The notes under the pieces were generated by a model. That model searched no databases. It was given only the letters and a program-made list of their open reading frames with translations, and had not been told where the DNA came from. The position numbers and the translations under genes were made by a program. DNA of 64,000 nt from Bathymodiolus brooksi (Eukaryota > Mollusca > Bivalvia > Mytilida > Modiolidae). The stretch is taken from the NCBI GenBank assembly GCA_963680875.1, contig OY804584.1:92998031-93062030 (forward strand). The letters run 5' to 3'. Below, in pieces: positions 52,501 to 62,572 of the stretch. Position 1 is the first letter of the stretch, and the number at the start of each line of letters is the position of its first letter.

Positions 52501-55500
52501 CTAGTATTTTACTATCTCAGTGCTGGTCTCTCTTGACAGGACAATTTACTAGTATTTGACTATCTCAGTGCTGGTCTCTCTTGACAGGACAATTTACTAG
52601 TATTTTACTATCTCAGTGCTGGTCTCTCTTGACAGGACAATTTACTAGTATTTTACTGTCTCAGTGCTGGTCTCTCTTGACAGGACAATTTACTAGTATT
52701 TTACTATCTCAGTGCTGGTCTCTCTTGACAGGACAATTTACTAGTATTTTACTGTCTCAGTGCTGGTCTCTCTTGACAGGACAATTTACTAGTATTTTAC
52801 TATCTCAGTGCTGGTCTCTCTTGACAGGACAATTTACTAGTATTTTACTATCTCAGTGCTGGTCTCTCTTGACAGGACAATTTACTAGTACTTTACTATC
52901 TCAGTGCTGGTCTCTCTTGACAGGACAATTTACTAGTATTTGACTATCTCAGTGCTGGTCTCTCTTGATGGGACAATTTACTAGTATTTCACTATCTCAG
53001 TGCTGGTCTCTCTTGACAGGACAATTTACTAGTATTTTACTATCTCAGTGCTGGTCTCTCTTGACAGGACAATTTACTAGTATTTTACTATCTCAGTGCT
53101 GGTCTCTCTTGACAGGACAATTTATTAGTATTTTACTGTCTCAGTGCTGGTCTCTCTTGACAGGACAATTTACTAGTACTTTACTATCTCAGTGCTGGTC
53201 TCTCTTGACAGGACAATTTACTAGTATTTTACTATCTCAGTGCTGGTCTCTCTTGACAGGGCAATTTACTAGTACTTTACTATCTCAGTGCTGGTCTCTC
53301 TTGACAGGACAATTTACTAGTATTTTACTATCTCAGTGCTGGTCTCTCTTGACAGGACAATTTACTAGTATTTTACTATCTCAGTGCTGGTCTCTCTTGA
53401 CAGGACAATTTACTAGTATTTGACTATCTCAGTGCTGGTCTCTCTTGACAGGACAATTTACTAGTATTTTACTATCTCAGTGCTGGTCTCTCTTGACAGG
53501 ACAATTTACTAGTATTTTACTATCTCAGTGCTGGTCTCTCTTGACAGGACAATTTATTAGTATTTTACTGTCTCAGTGCTGGTCTCTCTTGACAGGACAA
53601 TTTACTAGTACTTTACTATCTCAGTGCTGGTCTCTCTTGACAGGACAATTTACTAGTATTTCACTATCTCAGTGCTGGTCTCTCTTGACAGGACAATTTA
53701 CTAGTATTTTACTGTCTCAGTGCTGGTCTCTCTTGACAGGGCAATTTACTAGTACTTTACTATCTCAGTGCTGGTCTCTCTTGACAGGACAATTTACTAG
53801 TATTTTACTATCTCAGTGCTGGTCTCTCTTGACAGGACAATTTACTAGTATTTGACTATCTCAGTGCTGGTCTCTCTTGACAGGACAATTTACTAGTATT
53901 TTACTATCTCAGTGCTGGTCTCTCTTGACAGGACAATTTACTAGTATTTTACTGTCTCAGTGCTGGTCTCTCTTGACAGGACAATTTACTAGTATTTTAC
54001 TATCTCAGTGCTGGTCTCTCTTGACAGGACAATTTACTAGTATTTTACTGTCTCAGTGCTGGTCTCTCTTGACAGGACAATTTACTAGTATTTTACTATC
54101 TCAGTGCTGGTCTCTCTTGACAGGACAATTTACTAGTATTTTACTGTCTCAGTGCTGGTCTCTCTTGACAGGACAATTTACTAGTATTTTACTGTCTCAG
54201 TGCTGGTCTCTCTTGACAGGACAATTTACTAGTATTTCACTATCTCAATGCTGGTCTCTCTTGACAGGACAATTTACTAGTATTTTACTATCTCAGTGCT
54301 GGTCTCTCTTGACAGGACAATTTACTAGTATTTCACTATCTCAGTGCTGGTCTCTCTTGACAGGACAATTTACTAGTATTTTACTATCTCAGTGCTGGTC
54401 TCTCTTGACAGGACAATTTACTAGTACTTTACTATCTCAGTGCTGGTCTCTCTTGACAGGACAATTTACTAGTATTTTACTATCTCAGTGCTGGTCTCTC
54501 TTGACAGGACAATTTACTAGTATTTGACTATCTCAGTGCTGGTCTCTCTTGACAGGACAATTTACTAGTATTTCACTATCTCAGTGCTGGTCTCTCTTGA
54601 CAGGACAATTTACTAGTATTTTACTATCTCAGTGCTGGTCTCTCTTGACAGGACAATTTACTAGTATTTTACTATCTCAGTGCTGGTCTCTCTTGACAGG
54701 ACAATTTACTAGTATTTTACTGTCTCAGTGCTGGTCTCTCTTGACAGGACAATTTACTAGTATTTCACTATCTCAGTGCTGGTCTCTCTTGACAGGACAA
54801 TTTACTAGTATTTTACTATCTCAGTGCATCTGACATCTAGTCAGATAAGAGAGGTGGCATTTGATGGGAGGTGCCTCATAAGATAGAGACTACTGTAATA
54901 ATACTGGTATATAGTTGTCACAACACAGAAAATATTTTCTATATTACAAAAAAATAATTTTACAATCATTATAATGCAATATATGAACGAAGACATCAGC
55001 AACAAAAAAACTAAAAATTAAAAACCTGAAATATAAATAACGCAAATAGACCCTTTCACAATAACTGTGGTCCTACATTCATCCAGGACATTTGTGAGTG
55101 GAAATATGATGATTTCGTGGAAAAATCGTGACATCATAAATGCATTTAATTGTTCTATGACATCATTTTACTAGAAAAGGTATTATTTACCATACATATA
55201 GTAGTACCTATAATGGTCCTGCATTCATCGGGGACATTTGAGTATTACCACTCACAAATGTCCCGGATGAATGCAGTACCACAATTATCATGAAAGGGTA
55301 TATTCTGTCTACATATGTAAATTCATGCTGTTAATTAAAATGTTTAAATAAAAACAAATCAATCTAATAATTCCTTCCGAAAACATGGCAAAAATTAAAT
55401 GATCATACCAAATCTTGAACCATCACCAATATTATCTCCCTTTTTTGTTATCATGATGTTACAAAAGAAAAACTATATACAATACACCATAGTTGAAACA

Positions 55501-58500
55501 GGCCAGAGATGCTTGTCAAATGTTCGCTTTCCTACCTGTTTCAAATCTCGTACAAATAGTTTTATATTTTCTGACAATGTTCATATATTACATATAAATA
55601 CAATTGGAAATCATATACATTCCATTCTACTCCAAAACTGAAAACAACAAAAAATAATTAACAAGCATACAAAGTAAATAAATCAAATTTTAAAAAGGTC
55701 AGTTTAAAGTTGACTAATTATATATAAACATCCATCCATTTCAAGACATGCAAAGAAATCATCAATCAGAATACTACCTTCAGGACAAAGTAGAAATGAT
55801 TTGACGATAAAGGGTATTCCCCAGTACCAGTAAAACACTGCTGATCATATTTCCACCTGATTTTGCAAGTTCTTTAACAACCACCTCATGATGTAAGCCA
55901 CATTCTAATTTATCTTGAATAGCCTGTGATATAGAGAGACATGCTAAATCTATGATGAGAATTATCTCCCTTTAAGGAGCATCACATTTGTTAATGGTGT
56001 TATCTCCCTTTAAGGAAAATTGCATTTGTTAACGGTGTTAAGAGTTGTCTGCCATTATTAGCAAGACAAAGTGCCTGATTGTTGATATAAATTAACAGAA
56101 TTTTTTTGTATCCGACTTGAGAGTAAACATAAATTAAAAGCCAGTCAAGAAAAGTTATTCGTTTTCGTACAAATGTTGAATAAATAACATATAAATATAG
56201 TTACAATTTAATTACACGAACCCCATAACTAATTTTAGAAATGTTTGAAATTGATATTTTTTGTATATACTGTACCTTTAATGGAAGTGGGACTGTCATG
56301 GTCGTGATTGTATGGTAGTTGGATTTATAACTACCTATGTAATCAGTGCCCATCACCACTACAGGTTTTCAAGCAAGATTTTGTGAAAAATAAGGGCTTT
56401 TTTTAGGGCAAAATTCTTAAAAAATAAGGGCTATTTTTAGAACTTTTTTGACAAAAATAAGGGCTGAAATTCAATAATCAATATAAAAGAAAAACATTCT
56501 GTACTCACCTCCAGGGAGAACATAAATACACCAGAGGCTCTCAAGAGCCTGTATCGTTCACCTGGTTATAAAAAGAACCAATTGGTCCTATGTAAAAACC
56601 ATGTCCTGCAGTGGTAGTCATCTTGGAATTCCGATCAACATAAAAAACACAAAGTTTGTAAAGGACCTTCCAATGATTGATGCACAGTTTAGGATCAATC
56701 AGTGCAATAGCTTCAGAGAAGAAAATTTTCTGTATTTTCCCATATGGTCCTGTGTTAATACTATGACCTGTGGTGGTGGCCATCTTGGATTTCAGATCAT
56801 CACAAAAAACACAAACTTAATAAGAGACCATTCAATGATCATTCAGGCACAGAATGGGTTCATTCAGCTCAGTAGTTTTTAAGAAAAAGATTTTTTCTAT
56901 ATTTTCCAATATGGTACTGTGTTAAAACTATGTCCTGCATAGGCAGCCATCTTGGATTTCGGATCGGCATAAAAAACCCAAACTTTTTAGAGGACCTTCA
57001 AATGATTATTCCTGGGCAGTTTGGTTTCAATTGTCCAAGTGGTTTAAGAGAAGAAGCTTTTTGAAACATTTTCCTCATAAGGTCCAATGTTAAACTAAGT
57101 CCTGCCATAGCCACCATTTTGAATTTCATATCGGAACAAAAAACTTAAAGTGTGTAGAGGACCATCCAATAAACATTCATGTACAGTTTGGCTTTAATCA
57201 TATTTGTAGGGTCCAATGTTAATCTATGTCCTGCGGTGGTGGCCATCTTGGATTTCCGATCGGCATAAAAAACAGAAACTTGGTAAAGGACATTCCAATG
57301 ATCATTCATTTACAGTTTGGGTTCAGTCAGTTCATTAGTTTCAGAGAAGAAGATCTTTGAAATTTCAGCCAATCAGAGCATATTATTGGCCCTGGCAGCC
57401 ATGTTGAATATCCGACTGGAACGAAAAACAGAAACTTTGTAGAGGACCATCCAAGGAACATTCCTGCTAAGTTTGGTTCCAATTGGCCCAGTGGTTTCGG
57501 AGAAGAAGCTTGAAATGTGAAAAGTTTACAGACGACGGATGCCAAGTGATGGCAATAGTTCCCATGGACCTTTGGTCCAGGTGAACTAAAAAGCTAATTA
57601 CCAACTCAGAAGATCATGCCAATGGTCATCAACAGCGATATTCAGCATATCAATACAACCAGATTAAAGTAATCTGATATGGTGCAAATCCATGCTGAAT
57701 ATGATGCTGATAACCACCAAGATGTCTTCTGAGAAATACATTAATTCAACATATTCATTATCTGAAAGTATACTAAAGGCTAGATTTCATTAATTCCAAC
57801 ACTTATTTTATGTTGCATTTATCAAAACTTTTAAAAATTTAGAATTTTCATAAAAAAATTAGGGCTCTTTTAGGATTTTGAAGCTTTAATATTAAAGGAA
57901 TATTAGGGCTGCTGTCAAAAAATAAGGAAAATTAGGAAAATAAAGGCCCGCTTGAAAGCCTGCCACTAACGTTGTGAGTTCTAACTCCTCAGGCGAATTG
58001 TACTCGATACAACACTATGTGATAAAGTTTGCTAGTGACTTGGGACAGGTCAGTGGTTTCCTCCACCAATAAAACTGGCCGCTGAAATATTGTTGAAAGT
58101 GGCATTAAACACCATAACCCAAACCCTTTAATGGAAGGAACAGCAATTGTCTTTATAGAGCAACGAAAAATCATGCATCCAGTAACAAGTGTGTGAAAAC
58201 AAGTCCATTGTACATACTGGTGAAAAGTGTGAAAAATACATTACAAAAACAAAAAATATCCAGATGTTTTAAATATTTGAGTAGATTATTTAATAGAAAA
58301 AATATATATATGTATACATACACTGTAACTTTTTTCTCCGATTTCATCTCTACTTCTGTGAATAAGTCTGCCGTTAACGTACAACATGTTAGCAGCAGCA
58401 TCACTGTCTAATCGTAAAATACGGTATTTGTATTGAGCAAGATTCTTCATTTGCTGTAAAAGAATATTTGCCAAACATTGTAATTTTAGTGAATTACTGA

Positions 58501-60303
58501 TTTATGATAATGTGAAGAGACATGTTTTACCTGTGGATCGTATATTGTTCAAATGAGCTATAAATCAAACACAGGGAGTTCTAGCACAAAACAGACATTA
58601 TCAACTTTTAAATATAGTAAAACGTCAGTTTGAATGTCTCAATATACACAGTTTGTCCTATCTGAAGGGGCTGTCTTGGTCATGGTCGTGATTGTATGGT
58701 AGTTTACAACTACCTATGCAATCAGTGCCTATCAACACTAAGGTTGTGAGTTCGAATCCCATTCAGGCGAGGTGTACTCGATACAACATTATGTGATAAA
58801 GTTTGTCAGTGACTTGCGGCATGTTGGTTTTTTTTCTCCGTGTACTCCGGTCTCCTCCATCAATAAAACTCCACCACGATATAACTGAAATATTGTTGAA
58901 AGTGGCGCTAAACACCATAAACTAAACCAAACTAACCCTATCTGACTCTCTGCGACACTAGTGATAATGTCTGTCTTGACTTTCATAACCTGTTTTATTC
59001 TATATTTAAAAATGTAGGTCAGGAAAACACTAAATCTTATAACTGCTGATTTTAATCAGATTTGACAAGACTAAGCTAGCTCTACAATGATAAAGGTAAA
59101 TAATTTTAATTAACCACGTTAAAGACATTATTAAAATCTTTTTTTTTTAACTAATATCAGGGGGGTGAATGTACGTCATAATTGGAAGCCATGTTGTGGC
59201 GATTGAAGGTAAGTTTTTACTTGTAGCATTAGTTATTGTAAGGATAACATCAAATGTGATAGTGTGTCAAATGCCCTTAAATGTCCACTAAACAACAGTG
59301 TGTCCACCGTTCAAAAACTTGTTGCTATACTCTCAAACACTTCGACAAATTTTTCGCAACAGGTGGAAATAACATTGTCGAAGTGTTTGAGAGTTTGACA
59401 ACAAGTTTTTGAATGATGAACACTGTTGTTTAGTGGACATTTAGGGGCATTTGCGGCACAAAATGACTTTCAATTATGACGTACATTCACCCCACTGAAC
59501 ATGCATACATGTATTTTCAAAATTATGAGAGAAAAAATAAATAAATAAACCGCTAAATTGTTTTCAATACATTTTTGTATTTTCAAATTTTTAATTTGTA
59601 TTTGTTATTTTTTACCTTGAATGTAAGAGCAGCTTCCTCACTGTTACCTACAGCAATGATGTCCCACCCTGCCATGCTGACCATTGACTTGAGCCTTCGT
59701 GATGCTGGCACGTTGATTGGTGTTACGTTGTATTCTGGGAAGGCATCTACTACAGCCTGAGCACCCTTCTCATTCGTTCTTCTACCAGTACCAATTCCAA
59801 CAAATATCTCTTTTCCTATAAAATATAACATATTTCTCTGACAATTCTGATTTTAATTTCCTTAAGAATGGTTGACTTTTATATTTACTAATTGAGGGGT
59901 TCAGATCATTGTTGTTTAATGCCACTTTCGACAATATTTCAGTCTTATTAATTTTGTGGGGTTTTGAATATGCAAGAAATGTTTGTAGGTTAAGCAACAA
60001 ACTGCCATCTATTGTATATTGGTGGAGGAAATCAGAACTACCCGGAGATAACCCCAAACCTATCACAAAGCACAGACAAGGTTTATTATATAAGGCTGAA
60101 TCAAGTGGACCTCGTCAAAGGAGGCAATTATCTCACAACTTAATTGGTGATAAATGCTGATTGTATATATACATGTAAATCCATCAATAATTATATTTAC
60201 CTGTAAACAAGACATCTCCCCCTTCTACTATGGCCTCAGGATCTTTAATTTCTACGATTGTCATCTTCACTTGATTCTGTAGGTACCTTCTGATCTCACT
60301 AAC
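43379..60303 (-). CDS. DDAH: DDAH-family protein with altered catalytic residues (gene model, 5' end outside window)
   Basis: Exons 60303-60201, 59815-59616 and 58453-58322 join in phase, then splice to either 55923-55780 or 43558-43379, each with its own stop. The product matches the C-terminal two thirds of dimethylarginine dimethylaminohydrolase, a cytosolic enzyme that hydrolyses asymmetric dimethylarginine to citrulline and dimethylamine and so relieves NO synthase. Seen here: [23 protein letters not shown] (substrate-side Arg region), LKSMVSMAG...[25 protein letters not shown]. In active DDAH the His of GLHLKSF and the Cys of LLTCCSVLI are catalytic. Here these places read SRRLKSM and YLSSAVLLI or NMISSVLLV, so both residues appear to be lost. 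It is probably a pseudoenzyme or a relative with another role. The N-terminal exons lie beyond 64000. Confidence 0.8.
43610..43895 (+). repeat. SINE family A with duplicated box B segment
   Basis: CAATCAGTGCCTATCACCAC, then GTGAGTTCGAATCCCACTC and, 60 bp later, GTGAGTTCGAATCCCGCTC again, each followed by GAGGTGTACTTGATACAAC. The body ends GGCATTAAACACTAAACC. Confidence 0.8.
44364..44482. repeat. Foldback, ~52-bp arms
   Basis: Left AATTATTAGTA, T-run, GACAAGGATTATCAGGTC, GATATCAGAT; right ATCTGATATGGACCTGACAA, TCCTTGTC, A-run, TCTAATAATT. The 15-base loop is rich in GA and CG. Confidence 0.88.
44484..44635. repeat. Tandem duplication, ~85 bp x 2
   Basis: TTTTTTATC(A/G)GTAATTTC, ACAATTTTAACACAGCTTTG and TTGTGTTTTGACCTTTT occur twice in a row, directly after the foldback at 44364-44482. 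Confidence 0.9.
44965..45135 (+). repeat. SINE family A, headless
   Basis: Starts near CAGGTGTACTCGATACAAC; continues GTCAGTGACTTGCGTCTGGC, CTCCGGTTTCCTCCACCAAT, ATTGTTGAAAGCGTTAAGC. Confidence 0.78.
45261..54895. mobile_element. MITE expanded to 9.6 kb by an internal 48-bp satellite
   Basis: Left end TA/CAGTAGTCGCCCTCTTAAAA; right end AAGATAGAGACTACTG/TA. Inverted, the right end reads CAGTAGTCTCTATCTTATGA, 18 of 25 matching. TA flanks both ends. Outside the array only ~65 bp (left) and ~68 bp (right) of unique sequence remain, so the starting element was about 180 bp. Lies in the long DDAH-like intron. Confidence 0.75.
45326..54827 (+). repeat. Satellite array, about 198 x 48 bp with higher-order structure
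   Basis: Unit: GGTCTCTCTTGACAGGACAA, TTTACTAGTATTTTACTATC, TCAGTGCT. Unit length is constant; variants are point changes (TATTTTAC/TATTTCAC/TATTTGAC/TACTTTAC, TATC/TGTC, ACTAG/ATTAG, CAGGAC/CAGGGC/TGGGAC). Variant order repeats: blocks starting 48405 and 49701 agree (1296 bp = 27 units), and the stretch from 47541 reappears from 50805 (3264 bp = 68 units). Because 48 is a multiple of 3 the array stays open in one frame between TGA variants; these frames start at TTG, end at repeat variants and are not genes. Confidence 0.97.
54896..55779. other. DDAH-like intron stretch with one foldback
   Basis: Besides the foldback at 55046-55303 I see only AT-rich DNA. Confidence 0.6.
55046..55303. mobile_element. 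Foldback MITE, ~55-bp arms
   Basis: Left arm TA-GACCCTTTCACAATAACT to GACATTTGTGAGTGG; right arm CCACTCACAAATGTCC to CATGAAAGGG-TA. A third, inner copy of CATTCATC.GGGACATTTG lies at about 55222-55243. Confidence 0.85.
55780..55923 (-). CDS. DDAH: DDAH-like alternative last exon, proximal
   Basis: Acceptor TATATCACAG before 55923; 47 codons and TGA at 55782-55780. Encodes [33 protein letters not shown] and a short tail ending STLS. It aligns with the DDAH C-terminus (GLLTCCSVLI) with Ser-Ser for Cys-Cys. Phase 0 fits the exon ending at 58322. Confidence 0.75.
   Translation of the reverse strand, partial: AIQDKLECGLHHEVVVKELAKSGGNMISSVLLVLGNTLYRQIISTLS
56362..57962. mobile_element. 1.6-kb TIR element inserted in a SINE
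   Basis: Ends CAGGTTTTCAAGCAAGATTT and, inverted, CAGGCTTTCAAGCGGGCCTT, flanked by CCACTA duplicates. The outer parts repeat AATAAGGGCT and TTAGGGCT motifs. An AGGTGAGCT-type element (56531-57593) is nested inside. No transposase. The CAGG ends suggest hAT, but only 6 bp of target duplication are visible. Confidence 0.75.
56531..57593. repeat. AGGTGAGCT-type element, copy 3
   Basis: Begins AGAGGCTCTCAAGAGCCTGT and TCGTTCACCTGG, ends GACCTTTGGTCCAGGTGAAC. A ~150-bp block with GGCCATCTTGGATTTC, GATCGGCATAAAAAAC and TTTCAGAGAAGAAG recurs about six times inside, more diverged than in copy 2. Confidence 0.75.
58322..58453 (-). CDS. DDAH: DDAH-like exon ([14 protein letters not shown])
   Basis: Acceptor ATTCTTTTACAG, donor GTATGT, 132 nt, phase 0 on both sides. 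Encodes [39 protein letters not shown] and EKSYS, matching the DDAH strand just before the C-terminal helix. Confidence 0.87.
58673..58935 (+). repeat. SINE family A, best complete copy
   Basis: Order: GTCATGGTCGTGATTGTATG, GTAGTTTACAACTACC, CAATCAGTGCCTATCA, box B GTGAGTTCGAATCCCATTC, GAGGTGTACTCGATACAAC, TTTGTCAGTGACTTGCGGC, CTCCGTGTACTCCGG, CAATAAAACTCCACCACGAT, ATTGTTGAAAGTGGCGC, AAACACCATAAACTAAACC. The head is tRNA-like, but this is not a tRNA gene. Confidence 0.85.
59161..59493. mobile_element. Palindromic MITE, ~330 bp
   Basis: Left GGGGGTGAATGTACGTCATA to CAAATGCCCTTAAATGTCCA and CTCTCAAACACTTCGACAA; right TTGTCGAAGTGTTTGAGAG to TGGACATTTAGGGGCATTTG and TATGACGTACATTCACCCC. Almost the whole element folds on itself, with a short ~22-base loop and one asymmetric stretch (59200-59250). 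Confidence 0.88.
59616..59815 (-). CDS. DDAH: DDAH-like exon (RTNEKGA, His lost)
   Basis: Acceptor TATTTTATAG, donor GTAAAA, 200 nt. Encodes [20 protein letters not shown] to [16 protein letters not shown] has one residue more than the usual LSKRTN. The catalytic His position reads Arg ([14 protein letters not shown]). Confidence 0.9.
59912..60150 (-). repeat. SINE family A fragment, rearranged
   Basis: GTTTAATGCCACTTTCGACA, ATATTTCAGTC, then an inserted stretch, then ATTGGTGGAGGAAATCAG and a diverged head complement. It lies between DDAH-like exons. Confidence 0.6.
60201..60303 (-). CDS. DDAH: DDAH-like exon (GGDVLFT region)
   Basis: Acceptor TTTTTAATCCAG, donor GTAAAT, 103 nt. Encodes [20 protein letters not shown] then [22 protein letters not shown] is a DDAH signature that places a substrate-contacting acidic residue. 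Confidence 0.88.
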
Positions 60304-60407
60304 CTGGATTAAAAATATTATTATTATCGGTACTATCCAAAAAGAAAAACTCCACAGAATCAATCATTTGTGTCAATGTATCAGAAAGTTGAGGCCAGTG
60401 TTAGGGT

Positions 60408-60510
60408 TATGGTGTTTAACGCCACTTTCAACAATATTTCAGTTATATCCTGGTGGTCTGTGTTATTGATGGAGGACCCGGAGAAAACCACTGACCTATC
60501 TCAAAAGTTG
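60408..60510 (-). repeat. SINE family A 3' fragment
   Basis: GGTGTTTAACGCCACTTTCA, AGTTATATCCTGGTGGTC and GGAGAAAACCACTGACC, in reverse orientation. Confidence 0.7.
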
Positions 60511-60645
60511 AGGCCAGAAAAGTATTGCCGAATAACGGGTATGCCATATCATTACATCCAGATTTTAATTATACAGTGATTGAGTGACACCTATCAATAC
60601 TGAATCCTCAACAAAACAAAACTTTAGGAAATCGTTCTTAATTTA

Positions 60646-61031
60646 ACCTGCATAAACCTAACACCTTTAATGTCTGAACACAAAAGCTTGTCCCTAGGAG
60701 GTTTGATTTAGACAGGTTTAATGTCTGAACACAAAAGCTTGTCCCTAGGAGGTTTGATTTAGAAAGGTTTAATGTCTGAACACAAAAGCTTGTCCCTAGG
60801 AGGTTTGATTTAGACAGGTTTAATGTCTGAACACAAAAGCTGGTCTCTATGAGGTTTGATTTAGACAGGTTTAATGTCTGAACACAAAAGCTGGTCCCTA
60901 GGAGGTTTGATTTAGACAGGTTTAATGTCTGAACACAAAAGCTGGTCTCTAGGAGGTTTGATTTAGACAGGTTTAATGTCTGAACACAAAAGCTGGTCTC
61001 TAGGAGGTTTGATTTAGACAGGTTTCACTGT
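60646..61031. mobile_element. CAGT-type MITE with internal 51-bp minisatellite
   Basis: Right end GACAGGTTTCACTG, inverted CAGTGAAACCTGTCTAAATC, matching the left end of 24874-25031; left end degenerate (TTAACCTGCATAAACC). The interior is the 7 x 51-bp array. Confidence 0.6.
60666..61022 (+). repeat. Minisatellite, 7 x 51 bp
   Basis: Units TTTAATGTCTGAACACAAAA, GCTTGTCCCTAGGAGGTTTG, ATTTAGACAGG; the later units carry GCTGGTCTC. The unit includes the subterminal GGTTTGATTTAGACAGGTTT of the host MITE. Confidence 0.95.
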
Positions 61032-61317
61032 GCGATGACATAATGATGCCAATTTTTTCTTTTAAAAAGTTTGCTTGTTTAAGTTGCTGGTTTCTAAATG
61101 TATTCTACAAAGCATAACTTCATCTATTACAAGAAAAGTAATGCCAATGGTGCTATAATTTCAATAAACTAGATGCATATAGAAGTATATCTCAAAGAGA
61201 TTACACTAATTACACTTGGTTGACCGTTATGGAATATCTGTGTCACAAATGAACACGGATATGTTCCACTTGTCGTAAACACCTCGTTCCTGACTTATCA
61301 CCTGGTTTGTAACTAGA

Positions 61318-61435
61318 TTAACACAATGGGTGTCACTAGTGGAGCAGGTACTGCTTACCCTTCCAGAGCATCGACTTCACCCCCAATTCTTAGTGGGGTT
61401 CTTGTTACTCGATCTTTAGTTTTATATGTAAGATA
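61318..61435 (-). repeat. Dispersed repeat with CACTAGTGGAGCAGGTACTG core
   Basis: Inverted relative of 28333-28437 and 7870-7985: GTGTCACTAGTGGAGCAGGT, GCTTACCCTTCCAGAGCATC, CCCCAATTCTTAGTGGGGTT. Confidence 0.6.
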
Positions 61436-62560
61436 AGATAAGATAAGATAAGATTTTATTGTCCAATCAAGGTCCCAGCAAGGGGCAGAGTCATTACAGT
61501 GATTTATATTACAAAAAACATTCTAATACATTTATAAATGTAATAAACAGTATACAAACAAGCAATTTGCAGAAATTAGATTGGTACATAAGTACTAAAC
61601 ATATCTATGTCTCTGATGAGTATAGTATTTGGAAGAGTCCACTGGACAATTACAAAAAAAAACACAAAAAAAACTAAATATATATCATTTGTAGATATTT
61701 AATAAGTTATTAACATCTTCTGAACACCGAAATAGAAATAAACCCTTTTATATTTACAAAGGGCTAATTCAATGACAGAAGGCAAATCCAGCGTCCTCCC
61801 CATGACCAATGTACATGCATGAGAGCAATGCCATTCATACACAGAGGTCATCAAGGGCCAATGCCTAAAGGACATTTAGACTGGAAATGATTAAAAAAAA
61901 AATGAAATTAAAGTCCTCCTCATGGCCAATGTACATGGAGGAAATTTGCATCATCCAGATACAGAGGCCATCAAGGGCAGGTGCATTAGGACCAATTTTC
62001 ATCATTATATTCTTAAATGCATCAAGTGCTCAGTGGACCTTGCAACAGCTGTAGAAGAGAGAAACATCTCCCAACTTGATATTAAACTTCAGGAGAGAAG
62101 ATTAAATATGTTTTAAAAAAGTACAGAGAGCACAAAGAATATCAATATGTTCATTGTTTAAAAGCCATACAAGTTTTACATCTATATTAAGTAATGAAAA
62201 GTTTTTACAATTTTCATTGATAATGGACATTAAGGCTTCTCTTTCCTGAGTGTGATAGTTACAAGAAAATAGGAAGTGTCTCTGATCACCCTCTACAGTA
62301 TTATACGTGCATCGTGTGCAAATTCTGTCGTGTCGGGGAATTCCCTTGTATCTGCCAGTTTCTATGGCTAACTTATGAGCAGAGATTCTAAATCTATGTA
62401 TGTTTTGTAGATCGTTGTTTGTCCTTTTAATTTTATACTTTTTCTTTTGGCCATTGTGTTGTCTGTTCTTCTTCGATATATACGGATTCTGATTACCCCT
62501 TTGGTACATTGCATCTTCAAACTCTTCTAATACCACAGGAGTCGGAAGTTCTATCAATAA
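61434..62560 (-). mobile_element. LINE 3' fragment with (TCTTA)n tail
   Basis: Read on the minus strand, an ORF (62557-62102, 151 aa) encodes a C-terminal LINE region: RFRISAHKLAIETGRYKGIP, then RICTRCTYNTVEGDQRHFLF and SCNYH, a CxxC...HxxxxC zinc-binding motif common downstream of reverse transcriptase in animal non-LTR elements. It is followed by a ~650-bp 3' part and ends GGACAATAAAATCTTATCTT with about five TCTTA units. The reverse transcriptase and everything 5' are missing, so this is a dead 5'-truncated copy. Confidence 0.8.
61790..62000. repeat. Imperfect ~125-bp direct repeat inside the LINE 3' region
   Basis: GTCCTCC(C/T)CATG(A/G)CCAATGT, ATACA(C/G)AGG(T/C)CATCAAGGGC occur at about 61792 and 61914. 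Confidence 0.75.
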
Positions 62561-62572
62561 TAAGGTATAGGG

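Larger units (their letters stand above)
56288..58125 (+). repeat. SINE family A split by a nested insertion
   Basis: The head (GTCGTGATTGTATGGTAGTT to CATCACCACTA) ends at 56361 and the body resumes at 57963 with CCACTAACGTTGTGAG. CCACTA appears on both sides of the inserted DNA. The body continues to TTAAACACCATAACCC near 58120. Confidence 0.85.

Noticed and set aside
45326..54827. CRISPR-like regular array
   Set aside because: There are no unique spacers; the whole 48 bp is repeated. The host is an animal.
45429..54833. Long open frames encoding repeats of [16 protein letters not shown]
   Set aside because: They exist only because the 48-bp satellite unit is a multiple of three. They start at TTG, stop at TGA repeat variants, and many unit changes are not silent. 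No gene context.
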